Shown piece after piece: positions 33,730 to 46,449 of a stretch of DNA of 64,000 nucleotides. A model generated the notes under the pieces. The model saw nothing but the letters and a program-made list of their open reading frames with translations, made no database searches and had not been told where the DNA came from. Source of the DNA: Poa pratensis (lineage: Eukaryota > Streptophyta > Magnoliopsida > Poales > Poaceae); the NCBI GenBank assembly GCA_947311845.1, contig CAMZMU010000040.1, positions 59,951,901-60,015,900 on the forward strand. The letters are read 5' to 3'. How positions within the stretch are numbered: the stretch's first letter is position 1; each line of letters begins with the position of its first letter. Position numbers and translations under genes: made by a program.

Positions 33730-36700
33730 TCAAATGCTAAGAACTTCCTTGTAGACTATGTTCAGCGTGGTTGTTACTAAAGACTCGCTTCTTTTTCTCT
33801 TCTTTGAATCCTTGGTCTCATCCTTTCCATTCACCTTGAGGGCGAGAATCTTGATGTTTCTTTTCGTTGTGGCTCTGGACAATGCGACGTACAGCTGACC
33901 ATGAGAGAATACCGGCTCCGGCAGGTACACGCCTACGATAGGGATGGTCTGACCTTGCGCCTTGTTTATAGTCATGGCAAAGCTAAGTCTGATCGGGAAC
34001 TGCTTCCTCTTGAATCTGAAGGGGAACATGTCACTGTCAGATGGACAAAGAGGTATTCGAGGAAGAAACACCCTCTCCCCGGCGTGCTGTCCCACCACAA
34101 TCTCAGCGTCTATGGCATTTTTCTGGAACCCACGGACGACCAGCCTCGTGCCGTTGCACAACCCATTAGCTGGGTCAATGTTCCTCAACAGTAGAATTGG
34201 GCAGTTGATCTTCAGTTTAAGTGCGTGCGGGGGCATCCCATTAGGAGTCAGCGAGTTAAGAAACTCTTGAGCATAGTAGCCATGCGGATCATCCTCCGCA
34301 CTGTCGAAGCTATGGTAGATCATCTCCTCGCCCTGAAAACGCTCAATCATGCGCATGTTTATTCCATCGACGTTGTCGTTCTTTGTGGAGAGTATTGCTC
34401 GAGAAGTCATGTAATCAGGATTGTCCATGTTTCGGTCTAGGGCAGGAAACACATGGTCGATCAGCTTCTCTATGTCAGTGGCGTCGCCCGTAGATGGGAC
34501 ACATATATCTTCCGGTAGCTGGATGTTTCCTTCTGCGTCAGTTTCCTCGGTGCCATTACCTATCCTCAGCAAGTAATCCGTGAACCACTGGTCGTTTTGC
34601 GCCCTCATGTTCTTTACGAGCCTTAGCTGGCGCATGCCCTTCCATAGGTTTGAACTCCGCAGACTCGCGTCTATTATCTGACCTCGTGACCCTTTCCTCA
34701 CTACCGGAAGCACTTGCCTGAAGTCCCCGCCGAACACGACAGTCTTGCCTCCAAAAGGTCGGTCGGGGCAGCCCATGATGTCGCGCATGCTTCTGTCCAA
34801 CGCTTCAACTGCCTGCCGTTTCGTCATGGTGGCCTCGTCCCATAGTATGAGTTTAGCCATCCTCAGAAGCTTGGCTGTCCCACTTTGCTTAGTGAAGTTG
34901 CATGATGCCCCTTCTTCAAGGTTTAGTGGGATCTTGAACCTCGAGTGGGCTGTCCTGCCTCCAGGCATGATTGAAGCAGCGACACCGGATGTCGATGTGG
35001 CCACCGCGATATTTCCCTGTCCACGAACCCTGGCGAGCAGTGCCCTGTAAAGGTATGTCTTCCCGGTGCCTCCCGGACCATCGACAAAGAATACGCCCCC
35101 ATCATTGCCATCAACTGCATGTAGTATCTCGTCGTAGGCAAGCCTCTGCTCAGGGTTTAGTAAGGATGCCAGGGAAGCGTCTTCCTCGTCAACCTTGATG
35201 TTGGTTTCCTCGATTACCTCCCTAGCCTCGCCTCCAGTGTTGTCATACGTCTCATCAATGTCTGGAAGAGGGAACAACTTTATATCTTTGCCCATGGATT
35301 GTAGCATGCCCCTGATATCAAGCAACACCATTTGCTCCACCGCCTTTGGACACGTGTGTTGCCGCCGGTAGTCGTCTGACATCGCCTCAAGGTGTCGATC
35401 CCAAAGACCGCGCACATCGCCAGGCTCACAAAATACCAAGATTGTTGCGAAGAGCCTCCTGAGTGAGGCTGGCATGGCGAAATGTTCCGACTCAGTAAGA
35501 CACTCATCGAGCGTGTTGTCAGCCTCGATTAGACCCTTCCTCTCCGCGGCCTCACGAAAGGTATCACATAGCACACCATCAACAGTTTTCAGGTCATCGA
35601 AGGACGTCAAGCCTGGTACGTGATTTAGAAGCACCCTAAGAAAGTACCGCTCCCCCTCGGCAGGATTGGCTGTCACGATTCGGCCTACTTGGTGGTCCCT
35701 TGTCCTTGGCTTCCAGTACTTTGACGGTTGCCATGTGAACCTTCCTGGAAAATCCCTGTAGAGAATATCTCGAGCCCACGCGTGCTTCTGGTTAGCTACA
35801 AAATACTCTGTCAGCATGGATGCGTTATCCTGTGCAGCGACGTCGTTTAGGTTGTCTCCCTCTTTAAAGGTTACTCTTTGCATATCTGGGAGATGAAGCG
35901 GCAGCTGTAGTACAGACGGGTGGATCTCAGAGAGTTTGAAGCCGAATATCCTCCACATGGCTTCAGGTGGAGTAATCCACCTTGCATCAATGTATCTCTT
36001 GATCTCATCTATGTTACCATGGGCATCGGGTGTGTCGATGTTGAATGAAGTCTGATCGTGTCCCTTGTATATGTACTTATATAGGTACTTGACTGCCTTT
36101 ATGCTGGAGCACACCTCCACGTTGATGTGGCAGTTGAACATCTGCAAGAGGTAAGGGTTGTAAGGGACAACCCATCTATTGTCGAGCGTCGCACCGCGGA
36201 CCTTCGCGGAACGTCCGTCCTTCCGTCTCCGATAAATGGGGTATGAGTCCTTCCCCTGCATGGTGGTCTCGTTGAACGTCCTTGGGTACCTACACTTGCA
36301 CGACCCATCTTGCATACACACGTTGTTTGGCTTTAGGGCACCGCATGGGCCGTGCATCATATGTTTCACGACCATGGCGTATAGCTCCGGGTACTTATCC
36401 TTGTCTGGGAGCTCTGCTGATATGAGGCGGTCATACTGCTCTGGCACAACGAGCTTATAGTTGGAATCCATGATCAACAAAAAATGGGCATGCGGGAGGC
36501 CCCTTTTTTGGAACTCGACCACGTAGACCCACGCTTTCACAACGCCCAGGATGTTCTTCTTGGTCAGCATATCTTTCATCTCCTCCAGCTTGGCCCTAAA
36601 CACCCGAGCCACAATATCCGGCCGGTCCTGCGGGGTTTGGCCTGGAAGCAGGACATCCTGTATCTCCTGCCAGTTTGGGTTGCATGTCATCGTCAGGAAT

Positions 36701-38025
36701 ATGTCAGGCTTGCCGTACGTCTGTACCAATGCCATGGCGTCCATATGCCTCCGCTTCATATCTCGAAAACACCCCTGGAATTTCCATGGAAGGACAATCC
36801 TTGTGCCAACAGCGCTTGCTCGAGTCTCTCCGGCCGTGATGCTATCAACAATGCCTTTATATAGATCAGCACGTATCTGTGGTTGGTGCTCCCTGATCCA
36901 ATTCAACCTGCAGCCCTCGATCTTTATGTACATGTCCACCACCCATTGCTGGAACAGACGCCCTCCATGCAGTATGGGGTTGAATATACCAGGACGCATT
37001 TGTAGTTTGTAACAGTAGTAGTCCCTGACGGAGACGCATAAACCTCCACCTCCATCTGTGACAAAGAAAAGAAGGTTATGCAACATACGAGCAGGATAGA
37101 AGAAAAAATGGAGAAGTATCCGAGATAGCCGAACCTGGATCGGCTTCACGCTCTGCTCTTGGTCGCTGCGCAAGGTCCCAAGATTTATTACGTTTAGGTA
37201 TATTTGGATGCCAACCGAGCTCCCCCTTTGGGAAGAAAAGGGGGTACGAGAGCGGATCGTAGCATCCTTGTGTGGCATGTATACTGTGTCGCTCGTTGTT
37301 GTTACCGTATAGGGTAATGCTGCGCTTGAACCTATTTGCCAGGTCGCTTCCCTCGACCCAGATCGCAGCCACCTCATTTGACGCCGGTGTGTTGTATCTC
37401 CGTTGGTCTAGCTTTTTGTCAGTGTTCAGTTCTATTCGGTAGTTCTCGAGGTTATCCTTATGGGCGCCCAATCTCCTAAACTCCTGGGAGTAGGGGTTTT
37501 CTCTCAGTATGTTCGCAACGGTATGGACGACCTCCTGGTCTAGTTCCTTGGTGGCTTCCTTGCGATGGATCAGGTTGGGATCGTCGTCATAGAAGTAGAG
37601 TTGTAGATGTTCGGGCGTGATCCTGGCCCGAACGAATGCACATTGTGGTACAAGGATCTTTGCACCCGGAATGTGTATACCCCGGACCTCATGTTTGTGC
37701 AGTTGTTGTCGAGACTGACGCCAAGGGTTGTGAAGGAGAAGTGGCCATTGATGAATCTTATGCTCTCACGGAAATGTCGACAGTCCGCATCCATGCTAGA
37801 CCATAGCCTCATCAGCTCCGGGATAGGCACTGGTTCAGCCAGCTGGATCTGTCCGCTTCGACAGCAGAAACCAGGGGTCTCATGCTCAAACCTCTTAGCA
37901 TGGCAGTGATCACAGTTCGGGACTTGCTCCAGTATGTGCGTGCTATCTGGGAGGTTCGAGTATACAAAGTCAAAAGGATCGATAGCACCCTCGTCTGATG
38001 AGTGTATCGTTCTATCGAGATCCAT
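33730..38025 (-). CDS. Helitron Rep/helicase (RepHel), one intron, one apparent 1-bp deletion
   Basis: The first exon part (from about 38025) has the N-terminal Cys/His region of plant Helitron proteins (CDHCHAKRF...FCCRSG). An intron of 79 bp spans 37134-37056, and the long exon runs 37055-33730. In order it has a Helitron_like_N region with the HUH motif PHAHF (about 36485), a Tyr-rich YLYKYIYKG segment (about 36075), and a PIF1-type helicase with Walker A GPGGTGKT (about 35070), Walker B LILWDEAT (about 34840) and a C-terminal FAMTINKAQGQT block. RepHel nicks and unwinds DNA for rolling-circle-like transposition. Near 37612 the frame is one base short (within the H-L-Q-L-Y-F-Y-D-like segment), otherwise the ~1100-codon main exon is intact. 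A further upstream exon is probably missing. Confidence 0.88.
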
Positions 38026-38092
38026 GTCATCATCGTCGAAACCTACATGAACAGGATGTCACATCAATATGTTCATATTGACTCTTAATAGA

Positions 38093-38260
38093 TATCAACA
38101 GAGCCGGGTTACGAGACAGGTTACAAGGGTTTCGCTTGATAGCGGTGATATCGAACTAGGGCTTAAAACTTCAGACTTGTCTATCTATGTTCTGGGAGCC
38201 CGTTTATATAGACGCCGGGTCTCCCAAACTTACAATGAATACCGAGTTACATACGAGCTC
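38093..38260 (-). mobile_element. Part of the LTR of Tat element B, split by element A
   Basis: On the minus strand this continues the LTR that starts TGTTGGGGGGATAATAACC at 51828 and breaks off at 51591. It carries a TATA-like TCTATATAAACGGG and words shared with element A's LTR (CTTGTAACCT, ACCCGGCTCTGTTG). Flanking bases AGCTC (38256-38260) and AGCCC (51591-51595) look like a 5-bp target duplication of A with one difference. The outer LTR end next to the Helitron is not clear. Confidence 0.65.
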
Positions 38261-38843
38261 TGATGGGGGGATGATAACCCGGTAGGCCCATGAAGAGGGA
38301 AGCGTGACCCGCCAGGCAGGAGGCCCGGCCAGGCCAGCTAACCATCAGCATGGGCCGGGTTATGTTGCTGGGCCAGAGGCTTTGGCGGTAACCCGGTTCA
38401 GGAAGGGAAGTTTCTAGAAGACCAGAGGCGGTTCGGACTTGGAGGACACGAAGGCTAGAAGAGCTAGAATAGGATTCCGAGTCTGGGTAGAGCCCGGGTT
38501 CGTATTGTAAAGTGCCAGGAGACCCGGTCGTCTATATAAACCGGTCCTGAGCCCTAGTTGAGGAGAACTTTACGATCCAAGCTTAGGCGAGAGAACCATC
38601 GAGAGAAACACCACAACCTTGTAACCTAGATCGAGATCCGGCTCTGTTGTCGTAGCCGGGTTATCGAGATCGAGATCAATAACAAGATAGCAGGAAGTAG
38701 GTCTTTATCTCCAATGGAGAGGCCGAACCTGGGTAAACCTTTGTCCCTGCAATGCTAAACAATCTCCCAGACGCCAGTGTCGCCTTGCCCATCAACTCAA
38801 GCTACCCCAAAGTAGCATCTGCCGTGTTATCTACCCCACGACA
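38261..38843 (+). repeat. 5' LTR of element A (583 bp)
   Basis: Starts TGATGGGGGGATGATAACCC and ends CTACCCCACGACA, with TG...CA borders. TATA-like CTATATAAACCGG lies at about 38532. It matches 51006-51590 except for GCGTGA/GCATGA, GTTGAGGAG/GTTGAGGGAG, AAACCTTTG/AAACCCTTTG and GCAATG/GCAGTG. Confidence 0.95.
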
Positions 38844-38862
38844 GTTGGCGCCGTCTGTGGGA
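38844..38862 (+). other. Primer binding site of element A
   Basis: GTTGGCGCCGTCTGTGGGA directly follows the 5' LTR. Its TGGCGCC start is the usual form for plant gypsy primer sites complementary to a tRNA 3' end (CCA). The specific tRNA was not determined. Confidence 0.75.
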
Positions 38863-38885
38863 ACGCGTCCAAAGGTGTCACCATC

Positions 38886-41525
38886 ATGGGAGAAGCAAGG
38901 CAAGGAGTAGAGAACTATGTTTTCGGCGAGATCACCCTCAATTCGCAAGGAGAGCCCATCGTTGATGATTTTGGCTGGGGGCCGGAATCAGATCTACTTG
39001 AATCAGGTGATGTTATTCCAATTGGCAAGTTTAACGTTTTTGTTGGTATGATTGCAACTAGATCTGCTAGTGATGGAGACTATGAATCTGTGTCAGGAGC
39101 TGCCACAATTGTTCAATCTGATGGAGAAGAATCAGTTGGTACGGCTGAAGATGAGCTGCCCCTGGACGTGCACGAGGAGAGATCGGGAAACCCGGCTCCA
39201 ATCCCGGGTGATGTGGTGGACTATGCAGATTCAGAATCGATCCTGCCCTTGTTCGAAGGCCGGTTCGGATATGGAGTAGAAGAAGAGGACGAAGAGGAGC
39301 AAGAGTCCGTTCCAAGCCCGGTTAGGAGGGTGGCGGTTTACACCGCTCCTTCGATCAACGCGGGGGCATCACCGTCAACGGTCGTGCCACCAGCTTTTAC
39401 TCCGGGTCAGCAGCAGCAACAATTGCCACCAGTGTTGGAGCTGGCGGGCAAAGGGTTGATGGAGACCCGGCTTCGGTGTCAGAGGAAAGTGAAAACACGG
39501 CGCGTTACAGGAATAGCTTCGGTTTTCTCAATAACCGAGCTCAGGGTGAGGAAAGAAACAATGCAACTGGGGCCCGGGCCATGTTTAACAATGGCCTGGT
39601 CCTAGATCCAACAGCACTTACGAGGATTGTTACTCCAGAAACGCGGCAGCAAGAGCTATAGAATTGGATACAGCACGCCGGGCCTTGGAGCAGGTGCGCA
39701 GAGACACAATGGCAGAAAAGAAGATATGGAGGTTAGGCGAAAGCAATTAGAGGATGAGGAAAATCGTCTCAATGAGATGACCAGGGCACACCGGAGGAGG
39801 CACCAGAGCCGGCTGGCTCCTGGAGAAAACGCCATAAATCCAGCAGTATTGTTTAGACCCCAGAAGATCAACCAGTTGGTGTAACCCAGGTGGCTCCAGT
39901 TGTTAGAGCAAATAGAACCAGACAGAGGAACAGGAGCAGCTGGGTTGCAGTTGCAGCGGCGCCGGGTCTTCTCGCTGGGGGAGCCAGGGGAAATCCGGGT
40001 CTGCCGCCCAGGACACCAAGGTTTCATACGCCGGCGGGTCACTATTCCAATCCAGCAGATAACGTATATGCCGCAACTTTGGCACTGATCGTATTCCATT
40101 AGGAGACTCGCCAGCAGAGGTTGAAGCTCGGCGTGCCATTGACATGTTACGCACTGCGGTTGCTCAGCAAGTTCAGTATTCAAAAGAGAAAAGTGCGCTT
40201 CATTCCACAACATATCGTAGCAAGAGTCGCCATGGGGGAAACCCGCCATTGGCCGGGTTTGCCGCGGCACAGCAGCAAAACCCGCCCCAGCAGAACCAAA
40301 CCAGAATAATCAGCAGTATCAACCCGCCCCTGCAATTTCTGTGGCTCAGCAGATAGTCAATAGATCGCGGCAGGAAGAGTGCAGCTAATGCAAACCCGGC
40401 AGTACCAGCAGCTGGAGCACCACAAGGAGGACCGGGTCCCGTGCCAGCAGCATCTGCAAGCTCGCCGGGTAACATTAATCTTTTAGCAAGTTCTTCCACT
40501 TTGGCGGGTCCCAAGTGTCTTTCAGATGCCATTAGAGCAGAGCCTTTCCCTGAGAAGTTCAAGGAGCCAAGCAAGATTGCCAATTATGAGCCGAGCACAG
40601 ACCCGGCGAGTTGGTTGAGCAGCTATGAGATGGCGATGTGTATACGCAATGCCACAGAGAACGTTTGTGCAAAGTATATGTATTTGATGATGAGTGATGG
40701 TGCAGCAAAGTTGTGGTTCAAGAATCTGCCAGAAAATCTATCAATTCTTGGGATGAGTTGAAAACAATTTTCATCAAGCACTTTCAGGGCACGTGCAAGC
40801 GTTTATTTTCCATTGAAGATCTTGATCGTTGCGTACAGAGGAAGGGCGAGTCAGCTCGTCACTGGATGGGCCGGGTCACGGAGATCCTGCACTCTTCATC
40901 AGGTATCGAGCCCAAGGATGCAATTTCATCGATGGAGAAAACTTGCAAGTACGCTCCCTTGGTCCAGAAGCTGGGTCGCATGAAGGAAGGACACCGGGTT
41001 AAGCCCGTTACTATGGCAGAGTTGATGGATGCGTGCAACAGACATGCAGCCACGGACAAAACCCAGGATGATAGTGAGGAAGAAAAAGGGAAAGGTGCTG
41101 CGAACAATGGAGGAAAGAACAATGGCCCGGGAAACAATAACAACAGCAATCAGAACCAGCACAAGCGTGGGCATCAGGAAGGAAACTCAGAGCTAGTTGC
41201 AAATGCAAATGCCGGGTTTCAGAGGCAAAGGATGGATGGGAATTATCAGGAAAACAGAGGTTATCAGGAAAACAGAGGTTATCAGGGAAATAATGGGAGT
41301 TACGGTGGTGGAAATAGTTATCAAGGAACACGCCCAATGAGCACTGAAGAGGCCTTCAGGATGCCGTGTCCTCGTCATAGCAAGAACGGCAGACCCGCCA
41401 ATCATTCATTGGCCCAGTGTGTAGATTTGAACAGGTGGAAAAACAATGAGATTCAGAGAGCTCTGCAAGGAGCAAACAGGAGTGGAGGACCCGGCCCGAG
41501 TGCTAACCCGGCTGCGGGCCTCTAA
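38886..41525 (+). CDS. gag polyprotein of element A (interrupted)
   Basis: Starts MGEARQGVENYVFGEI at 38886 with an acidic N region and a poly-Gln run (about 39408). The capsid-like retrotransposon gag domain begins about 40500 (FPEKFKEPSKIANYEP, then WFKNLP) and continues from about 40740 in the next frame (SWDELKTIFIKHFQGTC). An Asn/Gly/Gln-rich tail with GYQENRGYQENRGY repeats follows, then a Cys/His cluster CPRHSKNGRPANHSLAQC. Gag forms the particle that packages the element RNA. Similarity moves between frames at about 40735 (one base missing) and in the 39600-40440 part, so the copy as written cannot make a full protein. Confidence 0.8.
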
Positions 41526-41629
41526 CTGGAGCAAACGCGGTACCAACTGGAAATACAGGACCCGGCCAAAATACAGGTAATCAGGGTGGATTCTCGAACC
41601 AGCCGAGGCAACTTGGCCAATATCATATA

Positions 41630-44600
41630 TATACCAGTGGCACGACCAAGAGAGAAAGAAAGATAGTCAAAAGGGCAGTTAATTCAGTGGCTGTAGGGGT
41701 ACCAAGGTATTTGAGATGGTCAGAGCATACTATTACTTGGAGCAGAGCAGATCACCCGGATGTGGTGGAGCACCCGGGTCTGCTTGCGTTAGTTGTGGCT
41801 CCTCAAGTTCATGGCTTTGAGTTAAAGAAGGTTTTGATGGACGGTGGCAGTAGCATTAATATCTTGTACTGGGAAACATTTATGCGTATGGGTCTGAAGG
41901 AGTCACAGTTGCAGAAAACGTCAACAATATTTCATGGTATAGTTCCTGGGAAGTCTGCTACACCTGAGGGAAAAATTTCATTAGAGGTTGCTTTTGGCGA
42001 GTCTATCCATAACTTCAGATCAGAGTGGCTCACCTTTGAGGTGGTGAAATTTCCAAGTCCTTATCATGCGTTGTTTGGAAGGCCGGCTTTGCCAAGTTCA
42101 TGGCGAGGCCGTGTTATGTATACTTGCAGTTGAAGATGCCGGGTCCCAAGGGGATCATACTATTCATGGTAACAGAGAAATTGCAGCAGAATGTGACGAG
42201 GGAGATGCAGCCCTGGCAGAGCGAACTTGTGCTAGAGAGGAGTTGAAAGCTTACAGGTCTAATCTTGACCCGCAGGATAACAAGGCGCTCAAAAAACCAA
42301 CAACAGAAGATGACAGGGCAAAGTTTAAAGCAGCAAAGGATACTAAGATGGTGGATTTTGTGCCTGGGGATTCCTCCAAGCAGTTCGCCATAGGGACCAG
42401 CCTAACTGATAAATAGGAAAGCGCGCTCATCGAGTTCATCCGTGAGAATCGGGATGTTTTTGCGTGGACACCTAGTGACATGCCAGGCATTCCGACTGAA
42501 CTCGCTGAGCACCGTTTACATGTTGATCCAAAGGCAAGGCCGGTGAAACAAGGTTTGAGAAAAATGAACGCAGAGAGAAGAAAAGCTATAGGAGAGGAGA
42601 TAGCCCGGTTATTGGAAGCCGGCTTTATCATGGAGGTTTTCCACCCAGAGTGGTTGGCTAACCCGGTTTTGGTTCTGAAGAAAAATAATGAGTGGAGGAT
42701 GTGTATTGATTTTACAAGTCTCAACAAGCATTGTCCAAAAGACCCGTTCGCACTGCCGCGCATCGACCAAATTGTTGACGCAGTGGCAGGCAGCGAGCTC
42801 TTGTGTTTTCTGGACGCATATTCAGGTTATCATCAGATCAAGCTTAACAGGCAGGATTGGGAAAAGACATCGTTCATCACCCCCTTTGGTGCTTTTTGCT
42901 ACAAGACCATGACTTTTGGGTTGAAGAACGCAGGAGCAACTTATCAGAGGTGCATTCAAAATTGTTTTCATGATCAGATTGGGCGCAATGTGCATGCTTA
43001 TGTGGATGATGTGGTGATCAAGTCAGAAAAAGCCGGGTCATTTATCAGTGACCTTACAGAAACATTCAAAAATTTGAGGAAGTACAAGATGAAGCTCAAT
43101 CCTACAAAGTGCGTGTTTGGAGTTCCAGCAGGAAAATTGCTCGGTTTCATTGTGTCAGAGCGTGGAATTGAGGCAAACCCGGAAAAAATCAGAGCCATCC
43201 AGAGTTTGAAAAAACCTGAGGAATTGGCAGATGTTCAGAAGTTGACAGGATGTGTGGCTGCGCTAAGCCGGTTTATATCCCGGCTCGGAGAAAAAGCAAT
43301 ACCTTTGTACAAGTTACTCAAGAAAACAGACAATTTTGTGTGGAATCAGGAAGCAGACGAGGCATTTGAAGCTCTGAAGAAACAATTATCAAAGCGCCAG
43401 TTCTGGCGGCCCCGGGTCCCAAGGAACCCATGCTGTTATACGTCGCTGCCGGGCCTCAGCTGTGAGTGCTGTGGTGGTGGTCGAGCGTAAGGAGGAAGGC
43501 AAGGAAAACCCGGTTCAGAGGCCGGTTATTATGTTAGTGAGGTGTTATCAGAAGCAAAGCAGCGCTATCCGCATTGGCAGAAGCTAGTATTTGGTGTTTT
43601 CATGGCAAGTAGAAAGTTGAAACCATATTTTCAGGAGCATCCAATCACAGTGGTGAGTTCAATACCCTTAGCAGATATTATCAGGAATTCAGAAGCTACA
43701 GGAAGAATTGCCAAGTGGGCAATAGAGATGGGGCCTTACCACATTGACTATGTGCCTCGTACAGCTATCAAATCGCAGGCATTGGCGGATTTTCTTAATG
43801 ATTGGACACAGTTGAGTGCACCACCTCTTGCGCCGGGTCTCAAGCCTTGGGTTATGCACTTTGACGGGTCTAAGCAAGCACAAGGTTCAGGAGCTGGAGT
43901 TGTGTTAACTTCTCCCAAGGGTGATAAGCTGAGCTATGTTTTGCAAATTCACTTTGATTGCTCTAACAATGTGGCAGAATATGAGGCTTGTTACATGGTT
44001 TGCGTATGGCAAAGGAGATGAGCATCAAGCATATTAATTGTTATGGGGATTCAGATCTTGTGGCACAGCAAGTTTCAGGAACATGGGATAGAAAAGATGC
44101 GACAATGGCGGCTTACAGGAGAGAGGTGGACAGGGTAGCCGGGTTTTTCTCAGGCTATCAGGTGGATCATATTGACCGCAGGAAAAATGATGCTGCAGAT
44201 GCTTTGTCAAGACTCGGCTCACGCAGAGAGCCGGTTCCACCTAACGTTTTCTTGGACGAGCTATGGACTCCATCAGTCAAGCCTCAGGGCGTAGAGGAAC
44301 TGGCGGGTCAGGAAGACCCGGATTCGCAATTGGTAGCAGCAACTCATGAAATTCCAGAGTGGACAGAACCTTATTTGGCGTATCTTTTGCGTGGAGAGCT
44401 GCCAGAGCAGGAAGTTATATCCCGGCAAATTGTGCGCCGGGCTAAGGCCTACGTAGTTATTGATGGCGAGTTATATAAGAGAAGTGTTTCTGGAGTATTT
44501 CAGAGATGTGTGTCTGGAAAGGAGGCCGGCAAATTTTGAAAGAGATTCATGAGGGAGATTGTGGTCATCATGCTTCAACAAGGTCTTTAGTAGCAAAAGC

Positions 44601-45636
44601 TTTCAGACACGGCTTCTTCTGGCTCACAGCTCAGGCAGATGCAGAGCGCTTGGTGAGTAGATGTGATGGTTGCCAAAGATATGCAGGCAAATTCATGTGC
44701 CGGCTCAGGAGTTGCGAACAATACCCTTGACTTGGCCCTTTGCAGTTTGGGGGCTTGATATGGTGGGTCCTTTTAGCATGTCTCCTTGCAAGAAAACCCA
44801 CCTCTTGGTTGCCATTGATAAGTTTACAAAGTGGGTTGAGGTGATGCCTGTTACTAATTGTGAAGCAGCTACAGCAGTCAAGTTTTTGAAGCAGATCATA
44901 CACAGGTTTGGGTATCCTCATAGTATCATCACAGATAATGGTACTAACATGTCCCTTGGTGAGATGGCAAAGTTTTGTGGAAATCAGGGTATACGTTTAG
45001 ATGTTGCTTCAGTTGCTCATCCACAGGCCAATGGACAAGTAGAACGAGCAAATCAGGAGTTGCTTCGAGGTTTGAAACCACGTCTCCGGGTCCCGTGTCT
45101 CAGAGCTGCTGGAGCGTGGGTTGAGGAGTTGCCATCAGTAGTTTGGGGAATCAACACAACACCAAACAGATCCACAAAGATGACCCCTTTCTTTATGGTG
45201 TATGGGGCAGAGGCAGTTTTGCCAAGTGATATAATTCATGACTCGCCTCGCGTGGCGGCTTATGTTGAAACAGAAAATGAGCAGACCCGGCAGGATTCTG
45301 TGGACCTGCTTGAGGAGAATAGAGAACAAGCACTGGAGAGATCAGCAGTATATCAGCAGATTTGAGGCGGTATCATAGTCGCCGGGTTAAAACTCGCACT
45401 TTCCAGGAGGGAGATTTAGTGCTGCGATGGGTGCAATCCAGAGAAGGGATGCACAAGTTATCTCCCCCTTGGGAAGGGCCCTTCATCATAAGCAAGAAAT
45501 TGAACAATGGTTCATATTATTTGGTGGATGCAAGAGAAAAGTCCGAGTCTGTAATGACACATCGCACTCTACCTTTTCATTGGAAGAGCGTGAGAGGCCA
45601 TGGAATATTGCGCAGCTGCGCCCATATTATACTTAG
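41630..45636 (+). CDS. pol polyprotein of element A: protease, RT, RNase H, integrase (interrupted)
   Basis: Protease has the LMDGGSSINIL active-site form (about 41835). RT includes CFLDAYSGYHQIKL (42805) and the catalytic AYVDDVVIKS (about 42998). RNase H starts at HFDGSKQAQGSGAGV (43858). Integrase has the zinc-finger HEGDCGHH...CDGCQRY (44545-44690), then GLDMVGPF, ITDNGTNMS and NGQVERANQEL, and a C-terminal LRPYYT end. The reading frame changes by single missing bases near 42092, 42145, 43396, 43523, 43989, 44510, 44690 and 45361, and one in-frame TAG lies at 42414. These proteins copy the RNA and insert the DNA. Confidence 0.88.
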
Positions 45637-45839
45637 CATGAGAAAGAGATATGAGATGTAAAACACAGGCAGCAGGTTTCAGACGCGCTCTTTTCCTTAC
45701 CAGGGTACCTAAGGGGACTGGAAGGTTTTTAATGAGGCGGCTTGCTGACCTAACCTTTTCTATCAATAAAGTGAAGGTTGAACAGAAATTTGTGTTCTTT
45801 TGTTTCTTTTTTGATGTTTGATAGTAGTGTTGCATAGTT

Positions 45840-46180
45840 CTATGTTAAGTTTGGTCTTGGGGGCTTGTCCCAAGACCCGGCTTTTACGGTCATCCGGGTC
45901 TCGATGTTTCGTGACCCGGCTGTGCAGTTTTCTACAGTATCCATAACTTTGGATTCAGAGTATGAAGGTGAAGTTTACGTTTTAGTTGTTTATGTTTTTG
46001 TCATAGAATAAGTGCATAGTTATCTTTGAGGACGCCCAGAGAGCGTGTCCCACCAGTATGAGGATCAATGGGGTAATGTTGCATAGTTAAGCCATTACTT
46101 TATAAACATTGATCCAGGTCTTGGGGGCTCTACTACAATAGTTTGCAGCTGCAATCCCAAGACCCGGCTTTATGCCACTA
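45840..46180. other. Spacer after pol with two CCCAAGAC hairpins
   Basis: GTCTTGGG-GGCTTGT-CCCAAGAC at about 45854-45876 is a perfect 8-bp stem with a short loop, followed by CCGGC. The same stem pair recurs at about 46118-46165 with a ~30-base loop. Both resemble the polypurine-tract-like hairpin modules inside the antisense gene and lie in non-coding DNA. Confidence 0.6.
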
Positions 46181-46449
46181 GTTTATTCTTGGTTATCTTG
46201 CTGTTGAGCTGATGTGACTCGCAATTTTATGGCCTGATTGCTCACCTGGAAATTCAATCAACCATGAAGCCCATTGGGACTTGGTTCGACCCTGTTTTTC
46301 TCAGAGAAGTAGCGACAGGGTATCCATGCGAAAGCCGGCTCACAGTTAAAGAAATCAAAAGGGTCATCAAAACCACAGAAGAGGCATATTTCATAGCAAA
46401 AGTTTGAGAGTAGCATAAAAAGTTTCATCAGGTGCATAGGCGCACCATC

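Larger units (their letters stand above)
31709..38092 (-). mobile_element. Autonomous-type Helitron (carries Rep/helicase gene)
   Basis: The 3' end is on the left. On the minus strand a hairpin CCCGTGGCAACGCACGGG is followed by CATTCAA and CTAG at 31709-31712, with A on the outside (+ 31708). The Rep/helicase gene lies inside on the same strand, as expected. The right edge is less sure. A TCTATTAAGAG start would put it at 38092 with T outside, but the gene seems to lack an upstream exon, so the 5' end may instead be cut by LTR sequence of Tat element B. Between the gene and the 3' end (31740-33700) are AT-rich DNA and a GC-rich exon-like block. Confidence 0.8.
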
